Of a DNA stretch of 57,842 nt, positions 49,681 to 57,648 are shown piece by piece. The stretch is from JAMXLO01 sp035569235 (GTDB lineage: Bacteria; Pseudomonadota; Alphaproteobacteria; Acetobacterales; Acetobacteraceae): positions 1-57,842 of the forward strand of contig DATMND010000270.1 of NCBI GenBank assembly GCA_035569235.1, written 5' to 3'. A model generated the notes under the pieces. It made no database searches and was not told the DNA's origin. It saw nothing but the letters and a program-made list of their open reading frames with translations. The translations under genes were made by a program, and so were the position numbers. Position 1 is the stretch's first letter. Every line of letters begins with the position of its first letter.

Positions 49681-50460
49681 TCAGTCTACCAGAGCTTCCT
49701 TCGGCGGTACCGGATGTCCCAGATAGCTCGCCAGCACCGTGTGGGGCGCGCCGTCCTGGCGGATGCGACCCTGATCGAGCCACAGCACGCGTGTGCACCA
49801 TTCCTGCACCACGAATATCTGATGCGTCGAGAGCACCAGGATCTCGGCGCCCCGCACCATGTCCTCCAGCCGTTTTTTCGCCCGCTCCAGGAACTCGGCG
49901 TCGCCAGCGAGAAACCACTCGTCCATCAGAAGGATCTGCGGCCGGATTGCGGTGGCCATGGCAAATCCAAGTCGAACCAGCATGCCGGACGAGTAGGTCC
50001 GCAGCGGTAGGTCCATGAAATCGCCCAGGCCGGCAAATTCAGCGACATCGTCTTCAAGGCGTCGCAACTCGGAGCGGGAGAGACCGCTATAGAGCGCCCG
50101 TAACATGATGTTCTCGCGGCCGGTACACTCGATGTTCATGCCGAGGGTGGTATCGAGCAGCGCGCTCAGGCTTCCTTGCACGCGCACCTGTCCCATCACC
50201 GGCTCATAGATGCCGGCAATTGTTCGCAACAGAGTTGTCTTGCCCGCGCCGTTGCCACCGATCAACGCCAGCCTGTCGCCGCTGGTGAGCGTGAACGAGA
50301 CGTCCCGCAGCGCCTCCACCACAACACGCGACTGCTTGTCCTGGCCCAGTCGACCGGACGCAGCCGCCACCACCGTCTTTTTCAGACTGCGGCTGTTGCC
50401 GTGATACAGTGGGAAGAACACGGATACGCCGGCGATGGTGACACGGGCATCACAGGTCAT
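49681..50460 (-). CDS. ABC transporter ATP-binding protein, polysaccharide-export type (259 aa)
   Basis: The ATPase of a KpsT/RfbE/Wzt-type ABC exporter that moves polysaccharide or teichoic-acid-like polymers across the inner membrane. The start MTCDARVTIAGVSVFFPLYH is used. Walker A is GGNGAGKT (68-75); the signature is TYSSGMLVRLGFAMATAIRP (a variant SSGM instead of SGGQ, usual in this subfamily); Walker B is ILLMDEWFLAGD; the switch His is VLSTHQIFVVQ. No C-terminal carbohydrate-binding extension is present. It follows the permease gene by 2 bases. No glycosyltransferases or wzm-type partners are adjacent. Confidence 0.9.
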   Translation of the reverse strand: MTCDARVTIAGVSVFFPLYHGNSRSLKKTVVAAASGRLGQDKQSRVVVEALRDVSFTLTSGDRLALIGGNGAGKTTLLRTIAGIYEPVMGQVRVQGSLSALLDTTLGMNIECTGRENIMLRALYSGLSRSELRRLEDDVAEFAGLGDFMDLPLRTYSSGMLVRLGFAMATAIRPQILLMDEWFLAGDAEFLERAKKRLEDMVRGAEILVLSTHQIFVVQEWCTRVLWLDQGRIRQDGAPHTVLASYLGHPVPPKEALVD

Positions 50461-50462
50461 GG

Positions 50463-51329
50463 CTAAAGCCAGAATGCCACGCGGCCGCGCGCCCGGACAA
50501 AAAACGCCCAGGACACGCCGCACAAGGCAATGCTGTAAAGTACGGCCGCAAGCCAGGTGTCAATCGACGGCGTTTGTCCAAGCAACGGTGCACGCACGAT
50601 CTCGAGCAGCGCATAGAACGGGTTGTATGGCAGCAGCACCGCATGCCGCCCGAGCTGTTGCGGTTGCCAGATCACCGGCGTCAGAAAGAACGCGATCATC
50701 ATCACACTACCGATGATTGGCGCGATATCGCGGAAACGCGCGCAGAATGCCCCGAGAAGCAGGGCCACCGCCAGCGCATCGACACCCCATATCGCGAACG
50801 CCGGCAGTGCCAAAATCGCGTGCCACCCCGGCTGGATCGAGAAGACGATGTCCACCACCACGATCACGACGACGTTGTGCGCCAACACCAGCACGTTACG
50901 GATCAGCATGCGCAACGCGTGAAGGAAGAGCGGCATGCGGACTGCTCGGATCATGCCTTCCGCCTGGGTGAAGCAGATGCATGCCTCGATCACAAGCGTG
51001 CTGAGGAATGCCCACAACACCTGAGACAAAGCAAGAAACGGCAGATAGTCATGCACGTCCATGTGGAAGAGGGTGGCGTACAGCACGCCGAGCGATCCCA
51101 CCATTATCGCGGTCGACAGCGTCAGCCAGAATGGCCCGAGCATCGAGCCCCGGTAACGCAGGCGGATATCCAGCCAGGCAAGCGTCCAGGCGAGATGCCA
51201 CAATCGCAGTCCATCGGCGATATCGCGCATCGCGAGCCGATTTCCGGCTGACAGCGACATATCGCCCTTGAGATCGAGCACCGTCACTCGTTCGAGCGTG
51301 TTGAGGCGACTTTGCATGGCTTGGTTCAT
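50463..51329 (-). CDS. ABC-2 type permease, polysaccharide-export type (288 aa)
   Basis: The membrane half of the exporter. The start at MNQAMQSRLNTLERVTVLDL is preferred; a longer in-frame start exists 13 codons upstream. After a cytoplasmic N-terminus come about six helices: LTLSTAIMVGSLGVLYATLF, FLALSQVLWAFLSTLVIEAC, NVLVLAHNVVVIVVVDIVFS, ILALPAFAIWGVDALAVALL, IIGSVMMIAFFLTPVIWQPQ and WLAAVLYSIALCGVSWAFFV. LDIRLRYRGSMLGPFWLTL before helix 1 is the ABC-2 hallmark. It pairs with the ATPase gene that follows directly on the same strand. The transported polymer is unknown. Confidence 0.9.
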   Translation of the reverse strand: MNQAMQSRLNTLERVTVLDLKGDMSLSAGNRLAMRDIADGLRLWHLAWTLAWLDIRLRYRGSMLGPFWLTLSTAIMVGSLGVLYATLFHMDVHDYLPFLALSQVLWAFLSTLVIEACICFTQAEGMIRAVRMPLFLHALRMLIRNVLVLAHNVVVIVVVDIVFSIQPGWHAILALPAFAIWGVDALAVALLLGAFCARFRDIAPIIGSVMMIAFFLTPVIWQPQQLGRHAVLLPYNPFYALLEIVRAPLLGQTPSIDTWLAAVLYSIALCGVSWAFFVRARGRVAFWL

Positions 51330-51464
51330 GGCTGCCCCGCCGATAGCCGATCCTCGGGCAAAGGCCAAGTGGGAGGCGCGCAGCCGGCGCGGCTGTTGTC
51401 GTTATGATGCTTGGGGCCTAAGGCGAAACAACCGAAGCATTTCCGGACACGCCTCATGCTCCCC

Positions 51465-51549
51465 CGTCATGGCCGGCGAAGGCCGGCCACCCACGTCTGT
51501 GTGCATGCACAAAGAGAAGACGTGGATGCCGACCTGCGTCGGCATGACG
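51465..51549. repeat. Intergenic inverted repeat, GTCAT family copy F
   Basis: The left arm CGTCATGGCCGGCGAAGGCC continues GGCCACCCACGTCT. The right arm reads AGACGTGGATGCCGACCTGC then GTCGGCATGACG. The arms pair over about 32 bases with some mismatches around a loop GTGTGCATGCACAAAG. The left half is almost the same as copy C and the right arm resembles copy D, so this copy may be a recombinant of two subtypes. It lies between the GNAT gene and the permease gene. Confidence 0.7.
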
Positions 51550-51600
51550 ATGTGGAAGTGGCCGTTGCGCCACGGGCGCACTTTTTTTCCCAGCGGGTCC

Positions 51601-52041
51601 TTAGAGGCGCTTGGTCATGTAGACGCGATCGTAGCCCTTCTCGCTCCCCCGATGCGTTTCGACGAATCCGATACGTCGATACAGCGCAAAATTCTCGGTC
51701 ATCAACGCATGCGTGTAGAGATGGATTTCGCCAAATCCGAGTCGGCGCGCCTCGGTTTCGGCGAAGCCGATCAGCGCGCGGCCAAACCCCTTTCCCTGGC
51801 TGTCGGGCATTACCGCGATGTTGTCGAGCAGCAATCCAGACGGTCCCTGTTCGAGCACCAGTATCCCGACAATCCGGCCATCATCCTCCAGTACCCAGGT
51901 CTGCCGGTCTGCGATGCGCCCGGCGTAATCGTCCAGCATTGGGCCGGGCGGTTTGCCGATGCGCGCAACGTAATGACCATAGGCCGCGTCGACGACGTGC
52001 CGCACTGCCTCAACATCAGCCGCGGCGGCAGCCCTGATCAT
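51601..52041 (-). CDS. GNAT family acetyltransferase (146 aa)
   Basis: A Gcn5-related acetyltransferase. The N-terminal MIRAAAAADVEAVRHVVDAA and the acetyl-CoA site LDNIAVMPDSQGKGFGRALI (Q/RxxGxG/A form) are clear, followed by EARRLGFGEIHLYTHALMTE and the closing NFALYRRIGFVETHR. The substrate cannot be named. It starts 10 bases after the ppx stop on the same strand and may be co-transcribed with ppk-ppx, but it separates from the exporter genes by a repeat and a 271-base gap. Confidence 0.9.
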   Translation of the reverse strand: MIRAAAAADVEAVRHVVDAAYGHYVARIGKPPGPMLDDYAGRIADRQTWVLEDDGRIVGILVLEQGPSGLLLDNIAVMPDSQGKGFGRALIGFAETEARRLGFGEIHLYTHALMTENFALYRRIGFVETHRGSEKGYDRVYMTKRL

Positions 52042-52051
52042 CGGGATAATG

Positions 52052-53557
52052 TCACGCCGCGCGTTGCTGCACGGCTTCAGTTGCAGCTTCCAGGCCGACT
52101 GCCTGTGCCAGGCGATCGAGCCGGCGCATCACGCTCTCGCCCGCGAACACGCCGCTGTCCTCCTCAAGGCGCAGGATCAGGCGGCTGCCCGAGACAAGCA
52201 GTCCCGTGCCGGCCAGCAGGTCCGGCGTGCCGGCGGACAGCGTGTAGGCGAGACGCAGGGCGACGCCGAGCATTTCCGCCCGGTGCGTGCTCGACATATC
52301 CAGCAGCAGTCGTGCCGTGCGCAGGAAAATCGCATCCGCTTCCACTTCGTATCGCATGGCGGTCGCCAGCGCGAGAAAGGCCCGCGCGTGATGATCCAAG
52401 CCGATCCCGGGCTGGCGCAGGACCCGGAGGAAGGCCTGTTCGGCACGGAACTCGGGGTGGTCGTGGCTGCCGATATCGGACATCCAGCACGCTGCCTCGC
52501 GCAATCGGCGCGCTTCCGCGGTCTCATGCTGAAACAGCGGATCAGTCCAGGCGAGCAGGGCAGGGGGCAGGGCGGGATCACGCCCCAGCCGCCTGGCGTA
52601 CTCTTGCCCCGCGGCCAGCAGCGGATCCTGGGCAGAGATCTCCTGCGGCATGCGCTGCATGAACCAGCCCTCGCGCAGGCCGCTGGCGCTGAACACGACA
52701 CGTCGCACGCCAGTGGCGCGCAGCACCCGGCGCAGCGTCACGGCGGCAAACGGTAAATCGTCTATGCGCCGGCGCGACAGCCCCGGCAGACGCTCAAGCG
52801 CGCGCCGACCCGCACCCGCTATCACGCCGGTCAGGTCGCGCGCCTCCTCCCGGCCGATCGTGTAGTGGTGCACCATCTGCAGCGGATATCCGGTCTGCGC
52901 CATGTGGATCCGCGCCAGGGCGCGCCAGGCGCCGCCCACCAGATACAGGTCGCGGTTCGCGCCCTCGGCGAGCCACGGCACCGTGGCAAGATCGGCATCC
53001 GCGATTGCCCGCGCGCGCACCGGATCGCCATCGGCACGCTCCGCCAGCCGGATCGCGCCCAGACTAAGAGTGTGCGATGCGCCCCGCGTTCCGTTGTCGA
53101 GCCGCACGAGCTCGAGCGATCCGCCGCCGATGTCGGCCAGGATGCCATCCGCGCTCGGGATGCCGCACAGCACGCCCATCGCGGAGTATTCCGCCTCCTC
53201 CAGACCCGACAGCACGCGGATCGGTACGTCAGGCATGCGGGCCCGCAGCCGGGCGACGAAGTCCGTGCCGTTCTTGGCATCACGTACCGCCGCGGTGGCC
53301 AGCACCTCGAAGGGGTGTGCGCCCATCGCCCGCGCCACCGCACGGTAGCGGTGCATCACGGTGAACGCCTGACCCATCCCTTCTTCGTTCAGCCGTCCGC
53401 TGGCCTGAAGCCCGCGGCCAAGCCGCAGCACCGCCTTCTCGTTGAAGATCGCCGCCGGATTGCGGCAGCGCCCTTCATAGACGACGAGGCGCACCGAGTT
53501 CGATCCGAGATCGACCACCCCACAGCGTGGCGCATCGGCACGCGGCTCATACGGCAT
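52052..53557 (-). CDS. ppx: Ppx/GppA exopolyphosphatase family protein (501 aa)
   Basis: Exopolyphosphatases remove terminal phosphates from polyphosphate, and GppA relatives also convert pppGpp to ppGpp. The start MPYEPRADAPRCGVVDLGSN is chosen because it begins the actin-like fold; the phosphate loop is VVDLGSNSVRLVVYEGR. FEVLATAAVRDAKNGTDFVA, VLSGLEEAEYSAMGVLCGIP with the catalytic Glu and ILADIGGGSLELVRLDNG follow. A C-terminal HD-like helical region (DMSSTHRAEMLGVALRLAYT) completes the alphaproteobacterial type. It begins 4 bases after ppk and is followed by the GNAT gene. Confidence 0.93.
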   Translation of the reverse strand: MPYEPRADAPRCGVVDLGSNSVRLVVYEGRCRNPAAIFNEKAVLRLGRGLQASGRLNEEGMGQAFTVMHRYRAVARAMGAHPFEVLATAAVRDAKNGTDFVARLRARMPDVPIRVLSGLEEAEYSAMGVLCGIPSADGILADIGGGSLELVRLDNGTRGASHTLSLGAIRLAERADGDPVRARAIADADLATVPWLAEGANRDLYLVGGAWRALARIHMAQTGYPLQMVHHYTIGREEARDLTGVIAGAGRRALERLPGLSRRRIDDLPFAAVTLRRVLRATGVRRVVFSASGLREGWFMQRMPQEISAQDPLLAAGQEYARRLGRDPALPPALLAWTDPLFQHETAEARRLREAACWMSDIGSHDHPEFRAEQAFLRVLRQPGIGLDHHARAFLALATAMRYEVEADAIFLRTARLLLDMSSTHRAEMLGVALRLAYTLSAGTPDLLAGTGLLVSGSRLILRLEEDSGVFAGESVMRRLDRLAQAVGLEAATEAVQQRAA

Positions 53558-53561
53558 GCGG

Positions 53562-55817
53562 TCAGTCCTGGTGCACCCGGTCCTGTCGCCGGTGATTCGA
53601 CATCGGCGAAGCAAATGTCGGCCCGTGCAACGCCGAGCCGCGGCCCGAGAGTGACGGGTTGGTCATGAAGTAATCGTGTGCTGACACCGGTTTCTTGCCG
53701 AGGGCAACGCGCCGCCAGGTGCCGTCGCCGCGTAGTTCCCAGGATTGTATCGTGTCCTTGAGGTTCACCACCATGATCTGGTCCAGCACCTGCGCGTGCA
53801 CGGTGGGATTATGGATCGGCACCAGGGTCTCCACGCGCCAGTCCATGTTGCGCACCATCCAGTCGGCCGAGCTGATGTAGATGCGCGCATGCCGGCTTGG
53901 CAGCGGATGGCCATTGCCGAACACACAGATGCGGCTGTGCTCCAGGAAGCGGCCCACGATTGATTTGATGCGGATGTTTTCCGACAGTCCGGGAACGCCG
54001 GGCCGCAGGCAGCAGATGCCGCGCACCACACCCATGATCTTCACGCCGGCGCGCGAGGCCTCGTACAGCAGATCGATCAGCGTCTCGTCCACCAGCGAGT
54101 TCAGCTTCAACCAAATGCCGGCCGGCCTGCCCGCATGGGCGAACGCGATCTCCCGCTTGATCAGGTCGGCCAGCACGGTGCGCATCGTCAGCGGGCTGAA
54201 TGCGAGGGCGTCCATCAATTCGGGTCGCGCGTAGCCGGTCATGTAGTTGAACAGCCTCGCGGCGTCGCGCGTCAGGTCGCGGTCGGTGGTGAAGAACGAC
54301 AGGTCGGCGTAGATGCGCGCGGTGATCGGATGGTAGTTGCCGGTGCCGAAATGCGCGTACGAGCGCACGCCGGAACCCTCGCGCCGTACGACCAGCGACA
54401 GCTTGGCATGCGTCTTCAGTTCGGCGAAACCGTACACCACCTGCACGCCGGCGGCTTCCAGGGTCCGGGCCAGCCGGATGTTCATCTCCTCATCGAAGCG
54501 GGCCCGCAGCTCGACCACCGCGGTGACGAATTTTCCCGCTTCGGCAGCTTCGATCAGCGCCTTGACGATCGGGCTGTCGCGGCTGGTGCGATATAGCGTC
54601 TGCTTCACCGCGATGACATTGGGGTCCTGCGCGGCCTGGCGCAGGAACTGCACCACCACGTCAAAGCTCTCGTACGGATGGTGGACGATGATGTCCTTGG
54701 CCCGGATCGCCGCAAAGCAGTCGCCGCCGAAGTCGCGGATGCGTTCAGGGAAGCGCGGCGTGTAGGGCGGGAACAGCAGGTCTGGCCGATCATCCACGAT
54801 GAGTTGTCGCAGGTCCGCGACGCCGAGGATGCCATCGGCGATGTGTGTCTCGTCGGGGGTGGCGCCAAGCTCGGCCGCGACCAGGGCACGCAACTCCTCC
54901 GGCATGCTGGCGTCCATGCCAAGATGGATGACCACGCCGCGCCGGCGACGCTTCAGCGCACTTTCGTAAGAGCGAACCAGGTCCTCGGCTTCTTCCTCGA
55001 ACTCCACGTCGGTGTCGCGGATCAGTCGGAACCTGCCCTGCCCGGTCACGCGAAAGCCCGGAAACAGCCGGTCGAGGAACAGGCCGAGCAGGTCCTCCAG
55101 CATCACGAACCGGATCGGCTCGCCGCTGGCGCCCGGCAGCCGGATGAACCGCTCGACCTGGCTCGGCAGCGGCAGCAGGGCACGCATGCCCTGGCCGTCC
55201 TCCTCGCGGAGCAGTAGCAGGGCCATCACCGAACCCATGTTGGGGATGAACGGGAATGGATGGGCCGGGTCGATCGCGAGCGGCGTGAGCACCGGGAACA
55301 CCCGCTCCATGAACCAGGCGTGCAGCCATTTTACGTCATCGGCTGACAGCGTCTCGGGCTCGCAAACCTCGATGCCGGCCTCGCGCAGCAGTCCGCGCAG
55401 CTCGCGCCAGACGCGCTGCTGCTCGGCGAGTAACGCCTCGGCGCGAAGCTTGATCTCGGCAAGCTGCTGCGGCGGCGTCCGTCCGTCGGGCGAGACCGCC
55501 GTGAGGCCCGCCTTCGCCTGGCCGATCAGGCCGGCGACGCGGACAGAGTAGAATTCGTCGAGGTTGGACGCGCTGATCGAGATGAAGCGCAAGCGCTCCA
55601 GCAGGGGATGCCGGATGTTCTCGGCCTCCTCGATCACGCGGTGATTGAGATCGAGCCAGGAAAGCTCCCGGTTGATGAAGCGGTCGGGGCTACCTGGGGC
55701 GATCGCGGGCGGGCCTGATGCTGGCGGCTCAGTGGCCTGCCTGACAGGAGATCGGGCAAGCTGGTCAACGCCACCATCGCCACGCGCCGGCAACTGTCGT
55801 GCGGACAACTTGTTCAT
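53562..55817 (-). CDS. ppk: Polyphosphate kinase (751 aa)
   Basis: Ppk1 builds polyphosphate from ATP at the inner membrane. The ATG at 55817 is preferred because it has AGGA at good spacing; ATG at 55823 and a further one at 55847 are also in frame. The N domain contains PDRFINRELSWLDLNHRVIE and RFISISASNLDEFYSVRVAG. The head and catalytic domains follow, with AVKQTLYRTSRDSPIVKALI, VTAVVELRARFDEEMNIRLA, the autophosphorylated His in ELKTHAKLSLVVRREG, YAHFGTGNYHPITARIYADL, and the C-terminal HARIYISSADWMVRNMDWRV. A proline-rich N-terminal extension of about 45 residues is unusual but minor. It is between hdaA and ppx. Confidence 0.96.
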   Translation of the reverse strand: MNKLSARQLPARGDGGVDQLARSPVRQATEPPASGPPAIAPGSPDRFINRELSWLDLNHRVIEEAENIRHPLLERLRFISISASNLDEFYSVRVAGLIGQAKAGLTAVSPDGRTPPQQLAEIKLRAEALLAEQQRVWRELRGLLREAGIEVCEPETLSADDVKWLHAWFMERVFPVLTPLAIDPAHPFPFIPNMGSVMALLLLREEDGQGMRALLPLPSQVERFIRLPGASGEPIRFVMLEDLLGLFLDRLFPGFRVTGQGRFRLIRDTDVEFEEEAEDLVRSYESALKRRRRGVVIHLGMDASMPEELRALVAAELGATPDETHIADGILGVADLRQLIVDDRPDLLFPPYTPRFPERIRDFGGDCFAAIRAKDIIVHHPYESFDVVVQFLRQAAQDPNVIAVKQTLYRTSRDSPIVKALIEAAEAGKFVTAVVELRARFDEEMNIRLARTLEAAGVQVVYGFAELKTHAKLSLVVRREGSGVRSYAHFGTGNYHPITARIYADLSFFTTDRDLTRDAARLFNYMTGYARPELMDALAFSPLTMRTVLADLIKREIAFAHAGRPAGIWLKLNSLVDETLIDLLYEASRAGVKIMGVVRGICCLRPGVPGLSENIRIKSIVGRFLEHSRICVFGNGHPLPSRHARIYISSADWMVRNMDWRVETLVPIHNPTVHAQVLDQIMVVNLKDTIQSWELRGDGTWRRVALGKKPVSAHDYFMTNPSLSGRGSALHGPTFASPMSNHRRQDRVHQD

Positions 55818-55877
55818 GGCCATGATCCTACAGTAGCTGCCGGGCATCCCGCGAGAGGGACCGCCCGCATCGAAGAC

Positions 55878-56555
55878 TTAATCTGGTGAGGGACCGATTA
55901 TGCCGGCCAATGCCGAAGCGGCGAGCACCCTCGTGACGGCCGAACCGCTGGCAAGGGCGGCTTCATCGAGCCGCGCCATCGCCTCGCGCAGGGCCGCCGG
56001 GGTCCGCGGCAGGCGGCGCAGCAGCCACTCATGCACCGCTTCCGAGACGACAAGCTGACGCTCCTTGGCCAGTCGGACCAACAGCGCGCGCAGCAGGTCG
56101 TCGTCCGGTGCGCCGATCTCAACGGCAGCGACGGCGCGCAGGCGACTGGCGAGGTCGGCGAGGCGTGTTTTCCAACGAGAAGGCGGTGCGCGGCCGGCCA
56201 TCAGCACGGGCAGGCCCGCTTCGGACGCGGCATTCAGCAGATGGAGCAACGCCGGCTCGTTCGCAGTCGCATCGGCTTCATCGAGCGCGATGCCCCCCCG
56301 CGTGGGCAGATCTGGCAGGTCGTGCAGTGTCGGGCCTCGAAGCAGGACGGCACCGGAACGCTCGGCCCAAATGTGCATCAGATGCGTCTTGCCGTTGCCA
56401 GCCTCGCCCCAGAGCGCCAGGCGCCGGTTGGGCCAGTCCGCGGTACGGGCAAGCCAGGTCAGCGCGGCAGCGTTGCACGGCGCCTGCAAAAAATCCGTGG
56501 CGGCATATCGCTGCCTCGTTGGAAATTTGAGCGTCAGTTGGCCGGTGGCCTGCAC
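55878..56555 (-). CDS. hdaA: DnaA-related ATPase, HdaA-like (225 aa)
   Basis: HdaA binds the beta clamp and speeds ATP hydrolysis by DnaA, limiting replication to once per cycle. The GTG start (after GGAG) gives MQATGQLTLKFPTRQRYAAT, with the clamp-binding QLxLxF motif at residues 6-11. The AAA+ core has Walker A GEAGNGKT (50-57), Walker B IALDEADA (89-96), and the sensor and arginine-finger region VLMAGRAPPSRWKTRLADLA then SRLRAVAAVEIGAP. Longer readings upstream start in the next gene and lack the clamp motif at the N-terminus. It precedes ppk by 60 bases, a pairing conserved in alphaproteobacteria. Confidence 0.9.
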   Translation of the reverse strand: MQATGQLTLKFPTRQRYAATDFLQAPCNAAALTWLARTADWPNRRLALWGEAGNGKTHLMHIWAERSGAVLLRGPTLHDLPDLPTRGGIALDEADATANEPALLHLLNAASEAGLPVLMAGRAPPSRWKTRLADLASRLRAVAAVEIGAPDDDLLRALLVRLAKERQLVVSEAVHEWLLRRLPRTPAALREAMARLDEAALASGSAVTRVLAASALAGIIGPSPD

Positions 56556-56599
56556 GAGGCTACTCCGCACTCGAGGGTGTCCCGTCGTCAAGGCCGCCG

Positions 56600-57526
56600 T
56601 CAGCTGTTTCCGCTTTTTGCCGGACCCAACTCTACGATGACCCAAATGCCCGACGCGTTGCGACAGCCGGTGCCCTGCAGATGGTAGGCGCGCCCAGTTG
56701 CGCGGATGTGTTCGGCGAAGTCTCGGCACCAGCCATACTGGCTGGATTGCACTGTCCTGATCAGCAGCACGTCGCCGTCATCGCCCGTCGCGGGGTCGCG
56801 CCATGCCATGGCGTCGCCGCTTAGGTTCCGCTCAAGAGCTTGCTGAATTCTGTCGACGCGCAGGCGGAGGGCACTGTCCGGCAATGCCGGCTCGGCGCTG
56901 GTATACCCGATAAGTTGAACCTGCTGCATCGGAGCATCGCCTATCCGCTCATCACGGCGGACGTAGAAACCGATTTCAGGGGCATAAAAGAAGCTGCGCT
57001 GAACCATTTGGCTGCCGGCCCCGCCCGACTGTTCGCTCATCGAACAATCGACCCGCCAGGTGTTGAACGCGCCCGCTGGCGTTTCCACCCGGACGGTGCC
57101 GGCGACGTCGCATCGCCAGTTCTCACGCACGGTGACAGGCGTCCGGCCCGCCGGCGTCCGTACCGTGCGCGTGGCACTGAAATCGACGCTCTTGCCTGGC
57201 TGCAGCGGGAACAGCAATGGTGCGGCGGCCGCGATGCGCCGCTCCCCCTGCGTCGACGTATCCGTCCAGGCAACGCGCGGCAGCAGCACATCACGCGACG
57301 TGACGTAATTGCCGCCGCTGCCGTGCCATCGGACCGTATCGCGGTCGACGGCGACCACGCTTTCTGTGGTGCCGTCACTGAACCGATACGAGTCGCCGAT
57401 GCCGTAGTCCGGAACCGGTGCCGACGGCAATTCCACCACGCCGGCCTGCTGTGTCGGGCCACAGCCGGCCATCGGGACAAGCAGGCAGGTCAGACACCAA
57501 GCCAAGGCAGGGATACGACCGAGCAT
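56600..57526 (-). CDS. Putative lipoprotein, unknown function (308 aa)
   Basis: MLGRIPALAWCLTCLLVPMA ends in the lipobox MAGC with Cys22, so the product is an envelope lipoprotein. The mature region is beta-rich: PVPDYGIGDSYRFSDGTTES, VAVDRDTVRWHGSGGNYVTS, a segment FPLQPGKSVDFSATRTVRTP and NWRCDVAGTVRVETPAGAFN, then FFYAPEIGFYVRRDERIG. The C-terminal part (RVDRIQQALERNLSGDAMAW; TGRAYHLQGTGCRNASGIWV) looks like a separate small domain. I do not recognise a named family. It lies 44 bases upstream of hdaA on the same strand. Confidence 0.8.
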   Translation of the reverse strand: MLGRIPALAWCLTCLLVPMAGCGPTQQAGVVELPSAPVPDYGIGDSYRFSDGTTESVVAVDRDTVRWHGSGGNYVTSRDVLLPRVAWTDTSTQGERRIAAAAPLLFPLQPGKSVDFSATRTVRTPAGRTPVTVRENWRCDVAGTVRVETPAGAFNTWRVDCSMSEQSGGAGSQMVQRSFFYAPEIGFYVRRDERIGDAPMQQVQLIGYTSAEPALPDSALRLRVDRIQQALERNLSGDAMAWRDPATGDDGDVLLIRTVQSSQYGWCRDFAEHIRATGRAYHLQGTGCRNASGIWVIVELGPAKSGNS

Positions 57527-57648
57527 GGGACTCCATATCGCGCCGATAGCAAATTATTGATGCAATCCATCGTGAGCGGGCGTCGTGCGCTGAAACCGTG
57601 TCGTAAACCTTACGTTGTCGCGCCGCAGCTTCCTGCGGGGGAGAAATC

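Noticed and set aside
49433..49918. Minus-strand frame over the ABC ATPase end
   Set aside because: It is a shadow in another frame of the ATPase gene, and composition is not protein-like.
54135..54596. Plus-strand frames inside ppk and ppx
   Set aside because: These are antisense shadows of strongly conserved genes, caused by high GC content.
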